A stretch of DNA of 9,447 bases from an uncultured Pseudomonadota bacterium (GTDB taxonomy: Bacteria > Pseudomonadota > Alphaproteobacteria > RF32 > CAG-239): NCBI GenBank assembly GCA_949295395.1, contig CASFLB010000042.1, forward strand, positions 1 to 9,447, written 5' to 3'. Within the stretch, counting starts at the first letter, position 1, and each line of letters starts with the position of its first letter. The notes under the pieces are model-generated. The model ran no database searches and was not told where the DNA came from. It saw only the letters and a program-made list of their open reading frames with translations. Positions 1 through 6,009 of this stretch are shown here, one piece after another. Both the position numbers and the translations under genes were made by a program.

Positions 1-3
1 AAA

Positions 4-40
4 CAAAAAAAGCGTTGTTCTTCACGAACAACGCTTTTTA
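4..40. terminator. Bidirectional intrinsic terminator at the window edge
   Basis: A perfect 10-bp stem, AGCGTTGTTC (11-20) with GAACAACGCT (26-35), has a 5-nt loop. An A-run lies on the left (4-11) and a T-run on the right (35-39). It can terminate transcription in either direction. It presumably serves a gene left of the window, since the next gene to the right starts at 203 and reads away from it. The left arm AAAAAGCGTTGTTC is repeated exactly in the terminator at 5974-6007. Confidence 0.85.
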
Positions 41-202
41 TTAACGACATCGAAGTTTTAACAATATTTTTTTAAATTTTAAGACAAATTAAAAGATTGT
101 TTTTTCGTCCTTTGTCAAGTTTTTTTAATAACAAGCATTGAAAAGAACATTGCATTCCACAAAAAAGCGCATAATATTAAAACATCATGTAAGGAATAAC
201 AA

Positions 203-1267
203 ATGCGCAAAACATATCTCAAAACCATAATCGCCTTAGCCTTAAGCTCATCAGCCATTGCGGCTGAGCCCTTTAGCTTTGAAGGTACATGGTATTATGA
301 CCGCTATAACCCGATTAACGACGGCTTGTTACAAATAACAAACTGTCGTTACGCTTTTTGCGACATTGAGCTTCGCACGCTTTGGGGCAAAAAACAATGC
401 ACCTTCAGCGGAGAAATGGAACTTATCACCAACGAAAAAGCACAAATAATTAAAACCTTACCAGCCCCGAGTCAAACTTTTTGCCAAGTAGACCTTACAC
501 ACAGCGGCAACGGCCAAATCACCATATCCAGCAAGAACTGCGAAACCTTATGCGATAAAGGAGCTGACTTCAACGGCATATACGAAAATGCCGCTTTTTC
601 CCCAGCCTACCCGACCGATATTGATTGCCGTGATGAGCGCATCACCTATGCCGAAGCCACCATCTGCCAAAACAAAACATTAAGCCTTGCCGAACAGGAA
701 ATAAAAAAACTATCACAAAACAATATCCTTTCAGAAAAAGCCATTACCGAATGGACATATCAAAGAAACCTGTGCAAAACCGATGTCCACTGTCTTAACC
801 GTAAATACATTGAATATATCTACGCTCTCCTTCAAAATAAGATTGGAGAAGAAGCCTCTTTGGAAGAATATTATCACGCAACCCAAACCGGATATGCCTC
901 ACCATTCGAAAGCTATCTAATTCGCGTTATGTTAGAAAATAAAATATCTCCCGAGCAGATAAAATCCTTAGAAAAACAAGCGGCCATTCGCCACGATTAC
1001 TCAGATGAAAACAAAATCTTTCTAACCTACAGTCCCTTAGATGAAGAAACACACGAACTAATTTGCTTTTATCTGCAAAAAAACAACCTATGGCTAGGCT
1101 TTCCTGATAAAGATAAAAATGGCGCCTCTCAAATCACTTTATACGCCCCACAAGGAAAAACTAAACGTAACATTCCTCAAGAAATACAAACATGGAAGCA
1201 AAAACTTCCTCCGATAAATGGGCAATCGGCCAAAGACATAAAACTAAACCTTAAACCGATATTATAA
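203..1267 (+). CDS. Secreted cysteine-rich protein with LprI-like (DUF1311-type) domain
   Basis: This 354-aa protein has an Sec signal peptide: basic start, hydrophobic residues 8-20, and an A-I-A/A cleavage region near residue 20. It is therefore probably periplasmic or surface-exposed. Residues 22-130 form a cysteine-rich part opening FEGTWYY and closing with C-x3-C and F-N-G-x-Y, probably beta-rich. Residues 142-213 match the LprI lysozyme-inhibitor-like pattern: Cys142, A-E-A-T-I-C155, L-A-E, then W-x3-RN-x-C191-x5-C197-x3-Y. Residues 215-354 are not recognised. The ATG at 203 has a good Shine-Dalgarno sequence, AAGGA at 191-195 with a 7-nt spacer. It is monocistronic and ends at a terminator. 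Lysozyme inhibition is only a family-based guess; many LprI-domain proteins have no tested function. Confidence 0.72.
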   Translation: MRKTYLKTIIALALSSSAIAAEPFSFEGTWYYDRYNPINDGLLQITNCRYAFCDIELRTLWGKKQCTFSGEMELITNEKAQIIKTLPAPSQTFCQVDLTHSGNGQITISSKNCETLCDKGADFNGIYENAAFSPAYPTDIDCRDERITYAEATICQNKTLSLAEQEIKKLSQNNILSEKAITEWTYQRNLCKTDVHCLNRKYIEYIYALLQNKIGEEASLEEYYHATQTGYASPFESYLIRVMLENKISPEQIKSLEKQAAIRHDYSDENKIFLTYSPLDEETHELICFYLQKNNLWLGFPDKDKNGASQITLYAPQGKTKRNIPQEIQTWKQKLPPINGQSAKDIKLNLKPIL

Positions 1268-1301
1268 AAAAAATCCGCCTGGTAAATGCCAAGCGGATTT
1301 T
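1266..1301. terminator. Bidirectional terminator between convergent genes
   Basis: The stem AAAATCCGCCTGG (1270-1282) pairs with CCAAGCGGATTTT (1289-1301) with one C/A mismatch and a 6-nt loop. Read on the minus strand it ends in eight T (from A1266-1273), so it is strongest for the terC-family gene. On the plus strand it has only four T. It overlaps the stop codon of the left gene. Confidence 0.85.
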
Positions 1302-1317
1302 CATTACAAGAACAAGC

Positions 1318-2289
1318 TTACTTTTGAACAGCTGCTTGCGGTTTAACCAACGACAAAACAATCGCGCCGAACAAAAGCGTAAAGGTCACGCTCAGCGAAT
1401 GCCATGCCTCAAGCTTAAAGCCGAAATAAGGCGCAAATATCTTAAGTCCGATAAAGATTAAGATAATTGACAACGCCGGTTTAAGATAAGTAAATTTGTT
1501 GACCGCGGCTTCAAGCAAGAAGTAAAGCGCACGCAACCCCAAAATCGCAAAGATATTACTTGTATAAACAATAAAAATATCATCCGTGATTAAGAAGATG
1601 GCCGGAATACTGTCCAAAGCAAAAATCACATCCATGGTTTCAATCGTCAACAAGGCAAAAAACAGCGGCGTAATATAATGCTTACCGTTTTGCTTAACAA
1701 AGAAATGCTCCCCATGAAGCTTGCTGGTCACATGAAAATATTTATTAATAAACTTAAACAAGCGTGTTTCTTCAAATGGCTTCTGCTCATGCTCTTTTGA
1801 AATAAGCATTTTTCCGCCGGTATAGATAAGAAACGCCGAAAAGATATAAAGCACCCAGTGGAAGTGCGAAATCAACGCTCCACCCAAACCGATGAGTAAC
1901 GCACGCATCACAAGCGCTCCGAGAATACCCCAGAACAACACACGATGTTGATACATTCTCGGGACATTCAAGCTGGTAAAGACAACCGAGATAATAAAAA
2001 TATTATCCAAAGACAAGCTTTTCTCAACCAAAAATCCGGTAAAGAACAGCAAGCCCTTATCAAACCCTTCTTCATACATCACAAACACACCGAACACACA
2101 AGCGGCAAGAATGTAAACAATGCACAAAATCAAGGTATGCATAAAATTCGGAACTTCATTTTTGCGATTAAAAAACAACAAGTCCCAAAGCAAAAGGACA
2201 ATAACAGCAACGCCGAAAATCGTCCACAAAACACTTTCGGGCAAAATATAATGATTTGTAAATAAATCTTTGAGCTTTTCCATAGTCAT
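1318..2289 (-). CDS. TerC/Alx family integral membrane protein (metal export type)
   Basis: This 323-aa polytopic inner-membrane protein has about eight to nine hydrophobic segments. Family hallmarks are visible: a W-D-L-L-x-F segment (35-40), E-K-S-L-S-L-D-N-I-F-I (89-99), T-x-E-x-x-D-x-x-F-A-L-D-S-I-P-A (215-230), and S-N-I-F-A-I-L-G-L-R-A-L-Y-F (244-257). The two Asp-containing motifs are the conserved acidic membrane residues expected to bind metal. Characterised relatives (E. coli Alx, Bacillus TerC proteins) export manganese or help load metal onto secreted enzymes; a tellurite role is not implied. ATG2289 or ATG2283 are both possible starts and neither has a clear Shine-Dalgarno sequence. 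An upstream in-frame TTG at 2307 seems less likely. The leader is too short to hold a yybP-ykoY manganese riboswitch, unlike E. coli alx. The gene may also receive read-through from the GNAT gene 93 nt upstream. Confidence 0.9.
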   Translation of the reverse strand: MTMEKLKDLFTNHYILPESVLWTIFGVAVIVLLLWDLLFFNRKNEVPNFMHTLILCIVYILAACVFGVFVMYEEGFDKGLLFFTGFLVEKSLSLDNIFIISVVFTSLNVPRMYQHRVLFWGILGALVMRALLIGLGGALISHFHWVLYIFSAFLIYTGGKMLISKEHEQKPFEETRLFKFINKYFHVTSKLHGEHFFVKQNGKHYITPLFFALLTIETMDVIFALDSIPAIFLITDDIFIVYTSNIFAILGLRALYFLLEAAVNKFTYLKPALSIILIFIGLKIFAPYFGFKLEAWHSLSVTFTLLFGAIVLSLVKPQAAVQK

Positions 2290-2322
2290 ATCCAAAATTA
2301 AAAACAAAAAGAAAACGCTTTC

Positions 2323-2357
2323 TTTTTAGCTTATCCGAAAGCATCCGTCAACGACGG
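2323..2357 (-). promoter_or_regulatory. Candidate promoter of the TerC-family gene
   Basis: On the minus strand TTGACG (2351-2346) is followed after 17 nt by TAAAAA (2328-2323). Transcription would start near 2316, giving a leader of about 30 nt. A small palindrome, CCGTC-AAC-GACGG (2345-2357), covers the -35 and could be an operator. It lacks a T-run, so it is not a terminator for the gene upstream. Confidence 0.4.
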
Positions 2358-2382
2358 AAATCAAGCTATACCCAACAAGGCC

Positions 2383-2982
2383 TTAATCACGCTTTTTTTT
2401 GAACTTTTGCAAAATAAAATTAAGATAAGCTTTTTCATTGTCCTCACGCAGACGAAGAGCGTCCATCTGCGGCCATTCCCCTTCAGGAAGATTAAGAAGG
2501 GAAAGATTTGATTGTAGAGACAAAGAATGCTCGTTTTTGGGCAACCGCCTCATAATCGGGATAAGTGTCATACCATTTTGTTCAATCAATGGAGCATCAG
2601 GAATACGCGTGTAACCATTTTTCTCCCAGCGATGCAACAGCTCTTCTTTACAAATACCATAAACCCGTTCATATCCTTTAGCGATGGCATAGTCAAAACC
2701 ATATTTCATGATTTTATCGGCCATATCTGTTTTGCGATAATCCGGCATTACCGCCATCCGCTCAAACTTAACAAAATCAGAAAAAAAGCGAATACGCATC
2801 GTACCTTGTGGCTTGCCATTCACCTTAGCCAAGACATGTGCCGCGCAATAATCATTACCGTCAAATTCTTTATCTTCAGGGATATGCCCTTCGTCGACAA
2901 AAACAGCACGTCGGATTTGTTTCATAGCTTCAAAATCCGCCTCGTTATGCACCAAGGATATGTTCAATTTTCCATCAATCAT
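2383..2982 (-). CDS. GNAT family N-acetyltransferase
   Basis: This 199-aa protein has a GNAT fold in residues 7-147: I-R-x-x-V-F-V-D-E (23-31), a beta strand G-T-M-R-I-R (60-65), E-R-M-A-V (74-78) leading into the acetyl-CoA-binding helix, and W-x-K-N-G-Y (119-124). The usual pyrophosphate loop R-x-x-G-x-G/A reads R83-K-T-D-M-A here, with Asp replacing the first Gly. The remaining ~50 residues (150-199) form a charged tail without recognised domain. I chose ATG2982: the reading frame runs open to 3060, but that stretch holds a perfect TATAAT seven bases before ATG2982 and a non-conserved hydrophobic leader. The gene is divergent from a small LysR-type regulator and may be its target. The substrate cannot be told from sequence. 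Confidence 0.82.
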   Translation of the reverse strand: MIDGKLNISLVHNEADFEAMKQIRRAVFVDEGHIPEDKEFDGNDYCAAHVLAKVNGKPQGTMRIRFFSDFVKFERMAVMPDYRKTDMADKIMKYGFDYAIAKGYERVYGICKEELLHRWEKNGYTRIPDAPLIEQNGMTLIPIMRRLPKNEHSLSLQSNLSLLNLPEGEWPQMDALRLREDNEKAYLNFILQKFKKKRD

Positions 2983-2989
2983 GGAGCGG

Positions 2990-2995
2990 ATTATA
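2990..2995 (-). promoter_or_regulatory. Perfect -10 box of the GNAT gene, predicting a leaderless mRNA
   Basis: TATAAT reads 2995-2990 on the minus strand and is followed by only 7 nt before ATG2982. A start site 6-7 nt downstream falls on or next to the A of the ATG, so the mRNA would have essentially no leader, in keeping with the absence of a Shine-Dalgarno sequence. No good -35 is present at 16-18 nt (TCTCTG at 3018-3013 for 17 nt), which suggests an activator-dependent promoter. Confidence 0.5.
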
Positions 2996-2998
2996 TAC

Positions 2999-3025
2999 TT
3001 GACAAAAACGAACAGAGAATATACT
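2999..3025 (+). promoter_or_regulatory. Candidate promoter of the dwarf LysR gene, interleaved with the GNAT promoter
   Basis: A perfect TTGACA (2999-3004, preceded by C, the alphaproteobacterial CTTGAC form) is followed by TATACT at 3020-3025. The spacer is 15 nt, shorter than the ideal 17. The -10 lies over the expected -35 of the opposing GNAT promoter, and the two -10/-35 elements are only 3 bp apart at 2995/2999. Polymerase could hardly occupy both at once. Confidence 0.45.
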
Positions 3026-3039
3026 ACTTTAATAATAGT
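3023..3039. promoter_or_regulatory. Possible LysR-type box (ACT-N11-AGT)
   Basis: The short inverted repeat ACTA (3023-3026) / TAGT (3036-3039) fits the T-N11-A pattern of LysR-type regulators (T3025, A3037). Seen from the GNAT start at about 2983 it lies around -40 to -56. Seen from the dwarf LysR gene it overlaps and follows the -10. The arms are only 4 bp in very AT-rich DNA, so chance is a real alternative. Confidence 0.25.
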
Positions 3040-3079
3040 GATATATATTTTGAGTCGCAATTTTTAGAGATTTTGAAAA

Positions 3080-3628
3080 ATGTCATTAAAAAAACAGCTG
3101 ACTTTAATAAAATATGTTTTAGCCTTAAACAGCACGGTAAAACACGGAAGCATTAATACCGCCGCCGAAAAAAACGGCATCAAACCCTCAAATTTGAGCC
3201 GTCTGATTTCTGACTTTGAAGAAATTATTGGAGGAAAATTGCTCAACCGCACTCCCAAAGGCGTCACCCCAACCGCCTTAGGAAGCAAAGTCTGTGCCTT
3301 AGCTGAACAAATAGAACAAGAGCTTGAAAAAGCAGAAACAGCTGAAAAAACGCCTCACCAACAAATAAAAATTTTCCTAGCACCGGAGTTGGAATTTTCA
3401 GACTTTGAAAATTTTTTTACAGAGTTTAAAGAAGCTGAAATCATTTTATCCCCTCGCCGCAATCAAGCCGATATTATCATCAGTGGTCAACCACCGCGCG
3501 GAGAAACAAATTTTATTGAGATAGAGCTTCCGGGAGAACTAAAGCGTAAAATCTGGTTATTAAGCAAAACCGAAGAAGAGCTGCCTCTAAAAGTCATTGA
3601 TTTTATAATTGCGCGGTTGCTTCCTTAA
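3080..3628 (+). CDS. Dwarf LysR-type transcriptional regulator with reduced effector domain
   Basis: This 182-aa protein is far shorter than the usual ~300 aa of the family. Residues 5-65 form a winged helix-turn-helix with the LysR pattern: H-G-S-I-N-T-A-A (22-29), K-N-G-I-K-P-S-N-L-S (31-40), F-E-E-I-I-G-G-K-L-L-N-R (46-57). A linker helix spans 68-92. The region 96-182 begins like an effector domain (Q-I-K-I-F-L, then a D-I-I-I-S-G strand at 131-136) and ends like its last helix (V-I-D-F-I-I-A-R-L, 172-180), as though the middle, roughly 100 residues, were missing. The reading frame is clean, so this looks like a stable short form, not debris. The start has only a weak upstream AGAGA (3066-3070). 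The gene is divergent from the GNAT gene and overlaps the full-size LysR gene tail to tail. Confidence 0.75.
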   Translation: MSLKKQLTLIKYVLALNSTVKHGSINTAAEKNGIKPSNLSRLISDFEEIIGGKLLNRTPKGVTPTALGSKVCALAEQIEQELEKAETAEKTPHQQIKIFLAPELEFSDFENFFTEFKEAEIILSPRRNQADIIISGQPPRGETNFIEIELPGELKRKIWLLSKTEEELPLKVIDFIIARLLP

Positions 3629-4484
3629 TATAATTAATCAGCGCTCTAATTTTTGGCTGATCTTTTGCATCAACGTGAGAAATAATCCAGAACGGATGAG
3701 AAAGAGAAAATTTAAGCTTGCCCAAATGCACCAAATTTTGCTCTTTTAACCCGATACTCATCGGATGAAGCGCAATTCCGATACCATCACGCGTCAAATG
3801 CATCAGCATAGAAGAAGAGTTTGTTGTAGCAACGATATGCTTACTGCCGTCTTGCAGATTTTTCCACTTTTCCCAGACGGAAGAAAAATTATCCCGCACG
3901 CAAAGCTTATGATTTTCTTGCAAATCATTAAGGTCTTTCGGATAACCGTTTCGCGAAAGATAATCCATCGAGGCAAATAGCCCAAATTTCAAATTATGCT
4001 TCATTAACACAACCGCCGAAGACTGCCGCGGCTCTTCAAACACGAGGGCTAAATCAACCTCATACAAAACTTTCGGTGCCTCAATAGAGGTCACAATATC
4101 AATATGCACATCGGGATAAAGATCATAAAAGCCTGGAAGACAATAAGAAAGATAAGCCGCAGCCAAAGCATCGCTCGTCCATAACCGAATTGAGCCCGAA
4201 AGCGTTGCTTTAGATAAAGAAAATTCATCGACATCGGCAACGGCTTTATCAATATTGCAAGCAATTTCATAGACCTTTTTACCGGCATCGGTCATCACCA
4301 TTCCGCGAGAGGTACGGGTTAATAAGCGGCATTGCGTTTTTTCTTCCAATTCTCGAATTGCTGCCGACATATTAGATTGTTTAAGACCGTTTTTAAGCGC
4401 GGCCTTAGAAACAGCTCCTTCTTTCGCCGTTTCCAAAAAGCAAAAAATCCGCCTTATTAAAATAAGTTTATCACCAATCCTCAT
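3603..4484 (-). CDS. LysR-family transcriptional regulator
   Basis: This 293-aa protein has standard family length. The N-terminal helix-turn-helix (residues 8-66) shows A-V-S-K-A-A (24-29), K-N-G-L-K-Q-S-N-M-S (31-40), R-E-L-E-E (44-48), R-L-L-T-R-T (53-58) and M-T-D-A-G (64-68). The linker helix is followed by a periplasmic-binding-like effector domain from about residue 94 (L-S-G-S-I-R-L-W) with Y-P-D-V-H-I-D-I (123-130). ATG4484 is preceded by GAGG (4492-4489) with a short 4-nt spacer. The ligand is unknown. Ungapped by hand, its DNA-binding part is about one-third identical to the convergent dwarf regulator and shares the distinctive K-N-G-[IL]-K-x-S-N-[LM]-S recognition stretch, so both come from one subfamily. 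The last 26 bp overlap that gene on the other strand. Confidence 0.9.
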   Translation of the reverse strand: MRIGDKLILIRRIFCFLETAKEGAVSKAALKNGLKQSNMSAAIRELEEKTQCRLLTRTSRGMVMTDAGKKVYEIACNIDKAVADVDEFSLSKATLSGSIRLWTSDALAAAYLSYCLPGFYDLYPDVHIDIVTSIEAPKVLYEVDLALVFEEPRQSSAVVLMKHNLKFGLFASMDYLSRNGYPKDLNDLQENHKLCVRDNFSSVWEKWKNLQDGSKHIVATTNSSSMLMHLTRDGIGIALHPMSIGLKEQNLVHLGKLKFSLSHPFWIISHVDAKDQPKIRALINYIKEATAQL

Positions 4485-4547
4485 GCCGCCTCGGTATATG
4501 AAACAAAATTCCTATAAGTTGCAAAACATGAAAGATATAATACACAA

Positions 4548-4577
4548 ATTATAAAAATTGTATAGTAAAAAATTCAA
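4548..4577 (-). promoter_or_regulatory. Candidate promoter of the LysR-family gene
   Basis: On the minus strand TTGAAT (4577-4572) and a perfect TATAAT (4553-4548) are separated by 18 nt. Transcription would begin near 4541, giving a leader of roughly 57 nt. It lies between the XRE gene stop (4599) and this gene, so the LysR gene need not depend on XRE transcription. The stretch is very AT-rich, so other pairings are possible. Confidence 0.45.
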
Positions 4578-4598
4578 GAAAATAAAGAAGAAATAAAA

Positions 4599-4943
4599 TT
4601 ATCCAAAATGGCGCACGGCCACATCAACCTGCTCAGAAATATAATCAAGAAGCTTGTCATCAATCAAGCGAATACGCTCAATCAACAGGTTTTCTTCGGC
4701 AACGCGTGCAAGCGTTTTCCGGCGCGAAATTTTAATATCGAGCAAGTCATCAAGCCCCACATCAAAACATTCGGCAATCCGGCAAAGCATAATCAAATCA
4801 GGCACCACCAAACCGCGCTCCAAATTAGAGATTGTTCGCCAGCTCACTTCGCAAACCGCCGCCAACTCTTCTTGAGTAAGATGAGCATTTTCGCGCAAAG
4901 AGCGCACTTTCAGCCCCAAATATTTTTTAATATTTTCTTTCAT
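4599..4943 (-). CDS. XRE-family helix-turn-helix regulator
   Basis: This 114-aa protein has a Cro/C1-type helix-turn-helix in residues 10-68: L-R-x-x-A-x-L-T-Q-E-E-L-A (16-28), V-S-W-R-T-I-S-N-L-E-R-G (33-44), P-D-L-I-M-L-C-R-I-A (48-57), and a closing L-D-D-L-L-D (64-69). The C-terminal 45 residues are charged and helical without an enzyme domain, perhaps for dimerisation. ATG4943 is chosen because a promoter -10 ends at 4950, which rules out the upstream in-frame TTG at 4949 for that transcript. No Shine-Dalgarno is present. It is divergent from the unknown membrane protein gene at 5136, a layout common for local or auto-regulators. No toxin partner is seen next to it. Confidence 0.88.
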   Translation of the reverse strand: MKENIKKYLGLKVRSLRENAHLTQEELAAVCEVSWRTISNLERGLVVPDLIMLCRIAECFDVGLDDLLDIKISRRKTLARVAEENLLIERIRLIDDKLLDYISEQVDVAVRHFG

Positions 4944-4949
4944 AAGCAA

Positions 4950-4978
4950 ACTATAACCTGAAATAAAGTGTTTAACAA
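4950..4978 (-). promoter_or_regulatory. Promoter of the XRE gene, predicting a leaderless mRNA
   Basis: TTGTTA (4978-4973) is followed after exactly 17 nt by TATAGT (4955-4950). A start 6-7 nt downstream falls at 4944-4943, the first base of ATG4943. The lack of any Shine-Dalgarno sequence before this ATG fits a leaderless message. Confidence 0.55.
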
Positions 4979-4987
4979 TGCAACAAG

Positions 4988-5032
4988 ATTCATATAAAAA
5001 AATATTCTAGGAAAGAAAATTCATATTCATAT
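4988..5032. repeat. Three ATTCATAT direct repeats in the XRE / membrane-protein divergent region
   Basis: Identical octamers ATTCATAT lie at 4988-4995, 5019-5026 and 5025-5032. The first two are 31 bp apart (about three helical turns); the last two overlap by 2 bp. They sit just upstream of the XRE -35 and between the two divergent start points, a sensible place for operators. The DNA is AT-rich, so part of this could be coincidence. Confidence 0.35.
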
Positions 5033-5064
5033 AAATTAATGTTTCATCAAAGCGAACAAAAAAC

Positions 5065-5092
5065 TTGACAAAAGACAGAAAGCGATTAAATT
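5065..5092 (+). promoter_or_regulatory. Candidate promoter of the 276-aa membrane protein gene
   Basis: A perfect TTGACA (5065-5070, again preceded by C) and TAAATT (5087-5092) are separated by 16 nt. The start site would be near 5099, leaving a leader of about 37 nt that has no Shine-Dalgarno sequence before ATG5136. Confidence 0.4.
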
Positions 5093-5135
5093 AGCTTTAC
5101 AAAATTATTATTATAACATTTAAAAACTTATAATT

Positions 5136-5966
5136 ATGGAAACAACAATTATTATTATCTGCGTGATTTTGGTACTTGCTACTATCTTGCTTGGTTTATT
5201 TCGCTTGTGTTGGCTACGAAAGTGTTATAACAAGGCTCAATCGGAAAAAAAAGATGTTCTTCCAAGCGAACAGATGGCTATAGCTGACCAACAGCTCAAA
5301 ACTTATGACAAGGCAAGGTCAACAACATGGAAAAACATGGGCATTGCTCTTGCGGTGATTGCAATTTTAGGCACCGCCGTTTGGGGCTTTGACCATATTG
5401 CTCAAACCTCTAAAGCCGGAAAAGAACAGGCTAAGGTCGAAGTTGCCTCTGAAGAATCCTCTTCATGGCTTGATTATTTGGCAATTTATTTTGATAAAGA
5501 AAAAGCCTTCCGCTATTATGGCAAAAAAGTAACAAAAGCATATCAAGAAGCACAAGCTGAATATGATATTGTTCAAAAAAATTTGCAAAAAGCTCAGGCT
5601 GAAAACAATGAAACCGAAATAGTCATTCAAAATGCTTTGCTGCAAGATGTTCAAAATGTTCTAAACAAAGCCGAGCAAGACAAAAAAAACTTCTCATCTT
5701 TCCCTGAAGAATGGCGTGAAAATTCAAATTTGAAGTGGTGGATTTTTGCAGAAATTATTTGCGGTGCTTTTCTATTCTATTTACTTAGAACAAAAGAAGT
5801 AAATGGTAGGCACTTCACCATATTTTTTATTTCAGCTTTATTTCTTATGGCCTGTTTTATATCAGGATTTTTCATATCTCCTATTTTTACTTTAAGAGAT
5901 ATCTTATTTTGGCTGATATGGGGTATTGATGCTTTCCTTTTTTTATATATATTGCTAAAAGCGTAG
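5136..5966 (+). CDS. Hypothetical membrane protein with central coiled coil
   Basis: This 276-aa protein is not recognised. Predicted by eye: membrane helix 3-25, cytoplasmic-like basic/charged stretch 26-64, helix 67-87, a long hydrophilic part 88-198, then helices at about 201-218, 226-250 and 255-274. Residues 125-185 are rich in Ala, Gln, Glu and Lys in heptad-like order and probably form a coiled coil. The ATG at 5136 is preceded by pure AT sequence and no Shine-Dalgarno, unlike the rpiB, glyA and phage genes here. Codons are rich in T- and A-ending forms compared with the neighbouring left-end gene, which hints at recent acquisition. It is divergent from the XRE regulator, which may control it, and ends 12 nt before a strong terminator. 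No enzymatic motif is visible. Confidence 0.7.
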   Translation: METTIIIICVILVLATILLGLFRLCWLRKCYNKAQSEKKDVLPSEQMAIADQQLKTYDKARSTTWKNMGIALAVIAILGTAVWGFDHIAQTSKAGKEQAKVEVASEESSSWLDYLAIYFDKEKAFRYYGKKVTKAYQEAQAEYDIVQKNLQKAQAENNETEIVIQNALLQDVQNVLNKAEQDKKNFSSFPEEWRENSNLKWWIFAEIICGAFLFYLLRTKEVNGRHFTIFFISALFLMACFISGFFISPIFTLRDILFWLIWGIDAFLFLYILLKA

Positions 5967-5973
5967 AATAAAG

Positions 5974-6007
5974 AAAAAGCGTTGTTCGAAAGAGCAACGC
6001 TTTTTTT
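5974..6007. terminator. Bidirectional terminator with GAAA tetraloop
   Basis: The stem GCGTTGTTC (5979-5987) pairs with GAGCAACGC (5992-6000), including one G-T wobble, around a GAAA loop. It is flanked by five A (5974-5978) and seven T (6001-6007). It serves both the membrane-protein gene from the left and glyA from the right. The left arm with its A-run equals that of the terminator at 4-40. Confidence 0.92.
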
Positions 6008-6009
6008 GT

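Noticed and set aside
84..120. Minus-strand TTGACA (119-114) as promoter reading out of the window
   Set aside because: No acceptable -10 lies 16-18 nt downstream, and transcription would run straight into the terminator at 4-40.
1945..2265. 106-codon plus-strand frame inside the TerC-family gene
   Set aside because: It is an antisense shadow of a strongly conserved membrane protein; no start signals or protein-like composition.
2290..2382. Manganese (yybP-ykoY) riboswitch upstream of the TerC-family gene
   Set aside because: The whole gap is 93 nt and shows only one 5-bp hairpin; the motif would not fit with its expression platform.
2983..3060. 26-residue N-terminal extension of the GNAT protein
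   Set aside because: It contains the gene's own TATAAT and has no homology-like features; GNAT similarity begins after ATG2982.
4599..4943. XRE protein as antitoxin of a toxin-antitoxin pair
   Set aside because: No small toxin-like gene lies beside it; its neighbours are a LysR regulator with its own promoter and a divergent large membrane protein.
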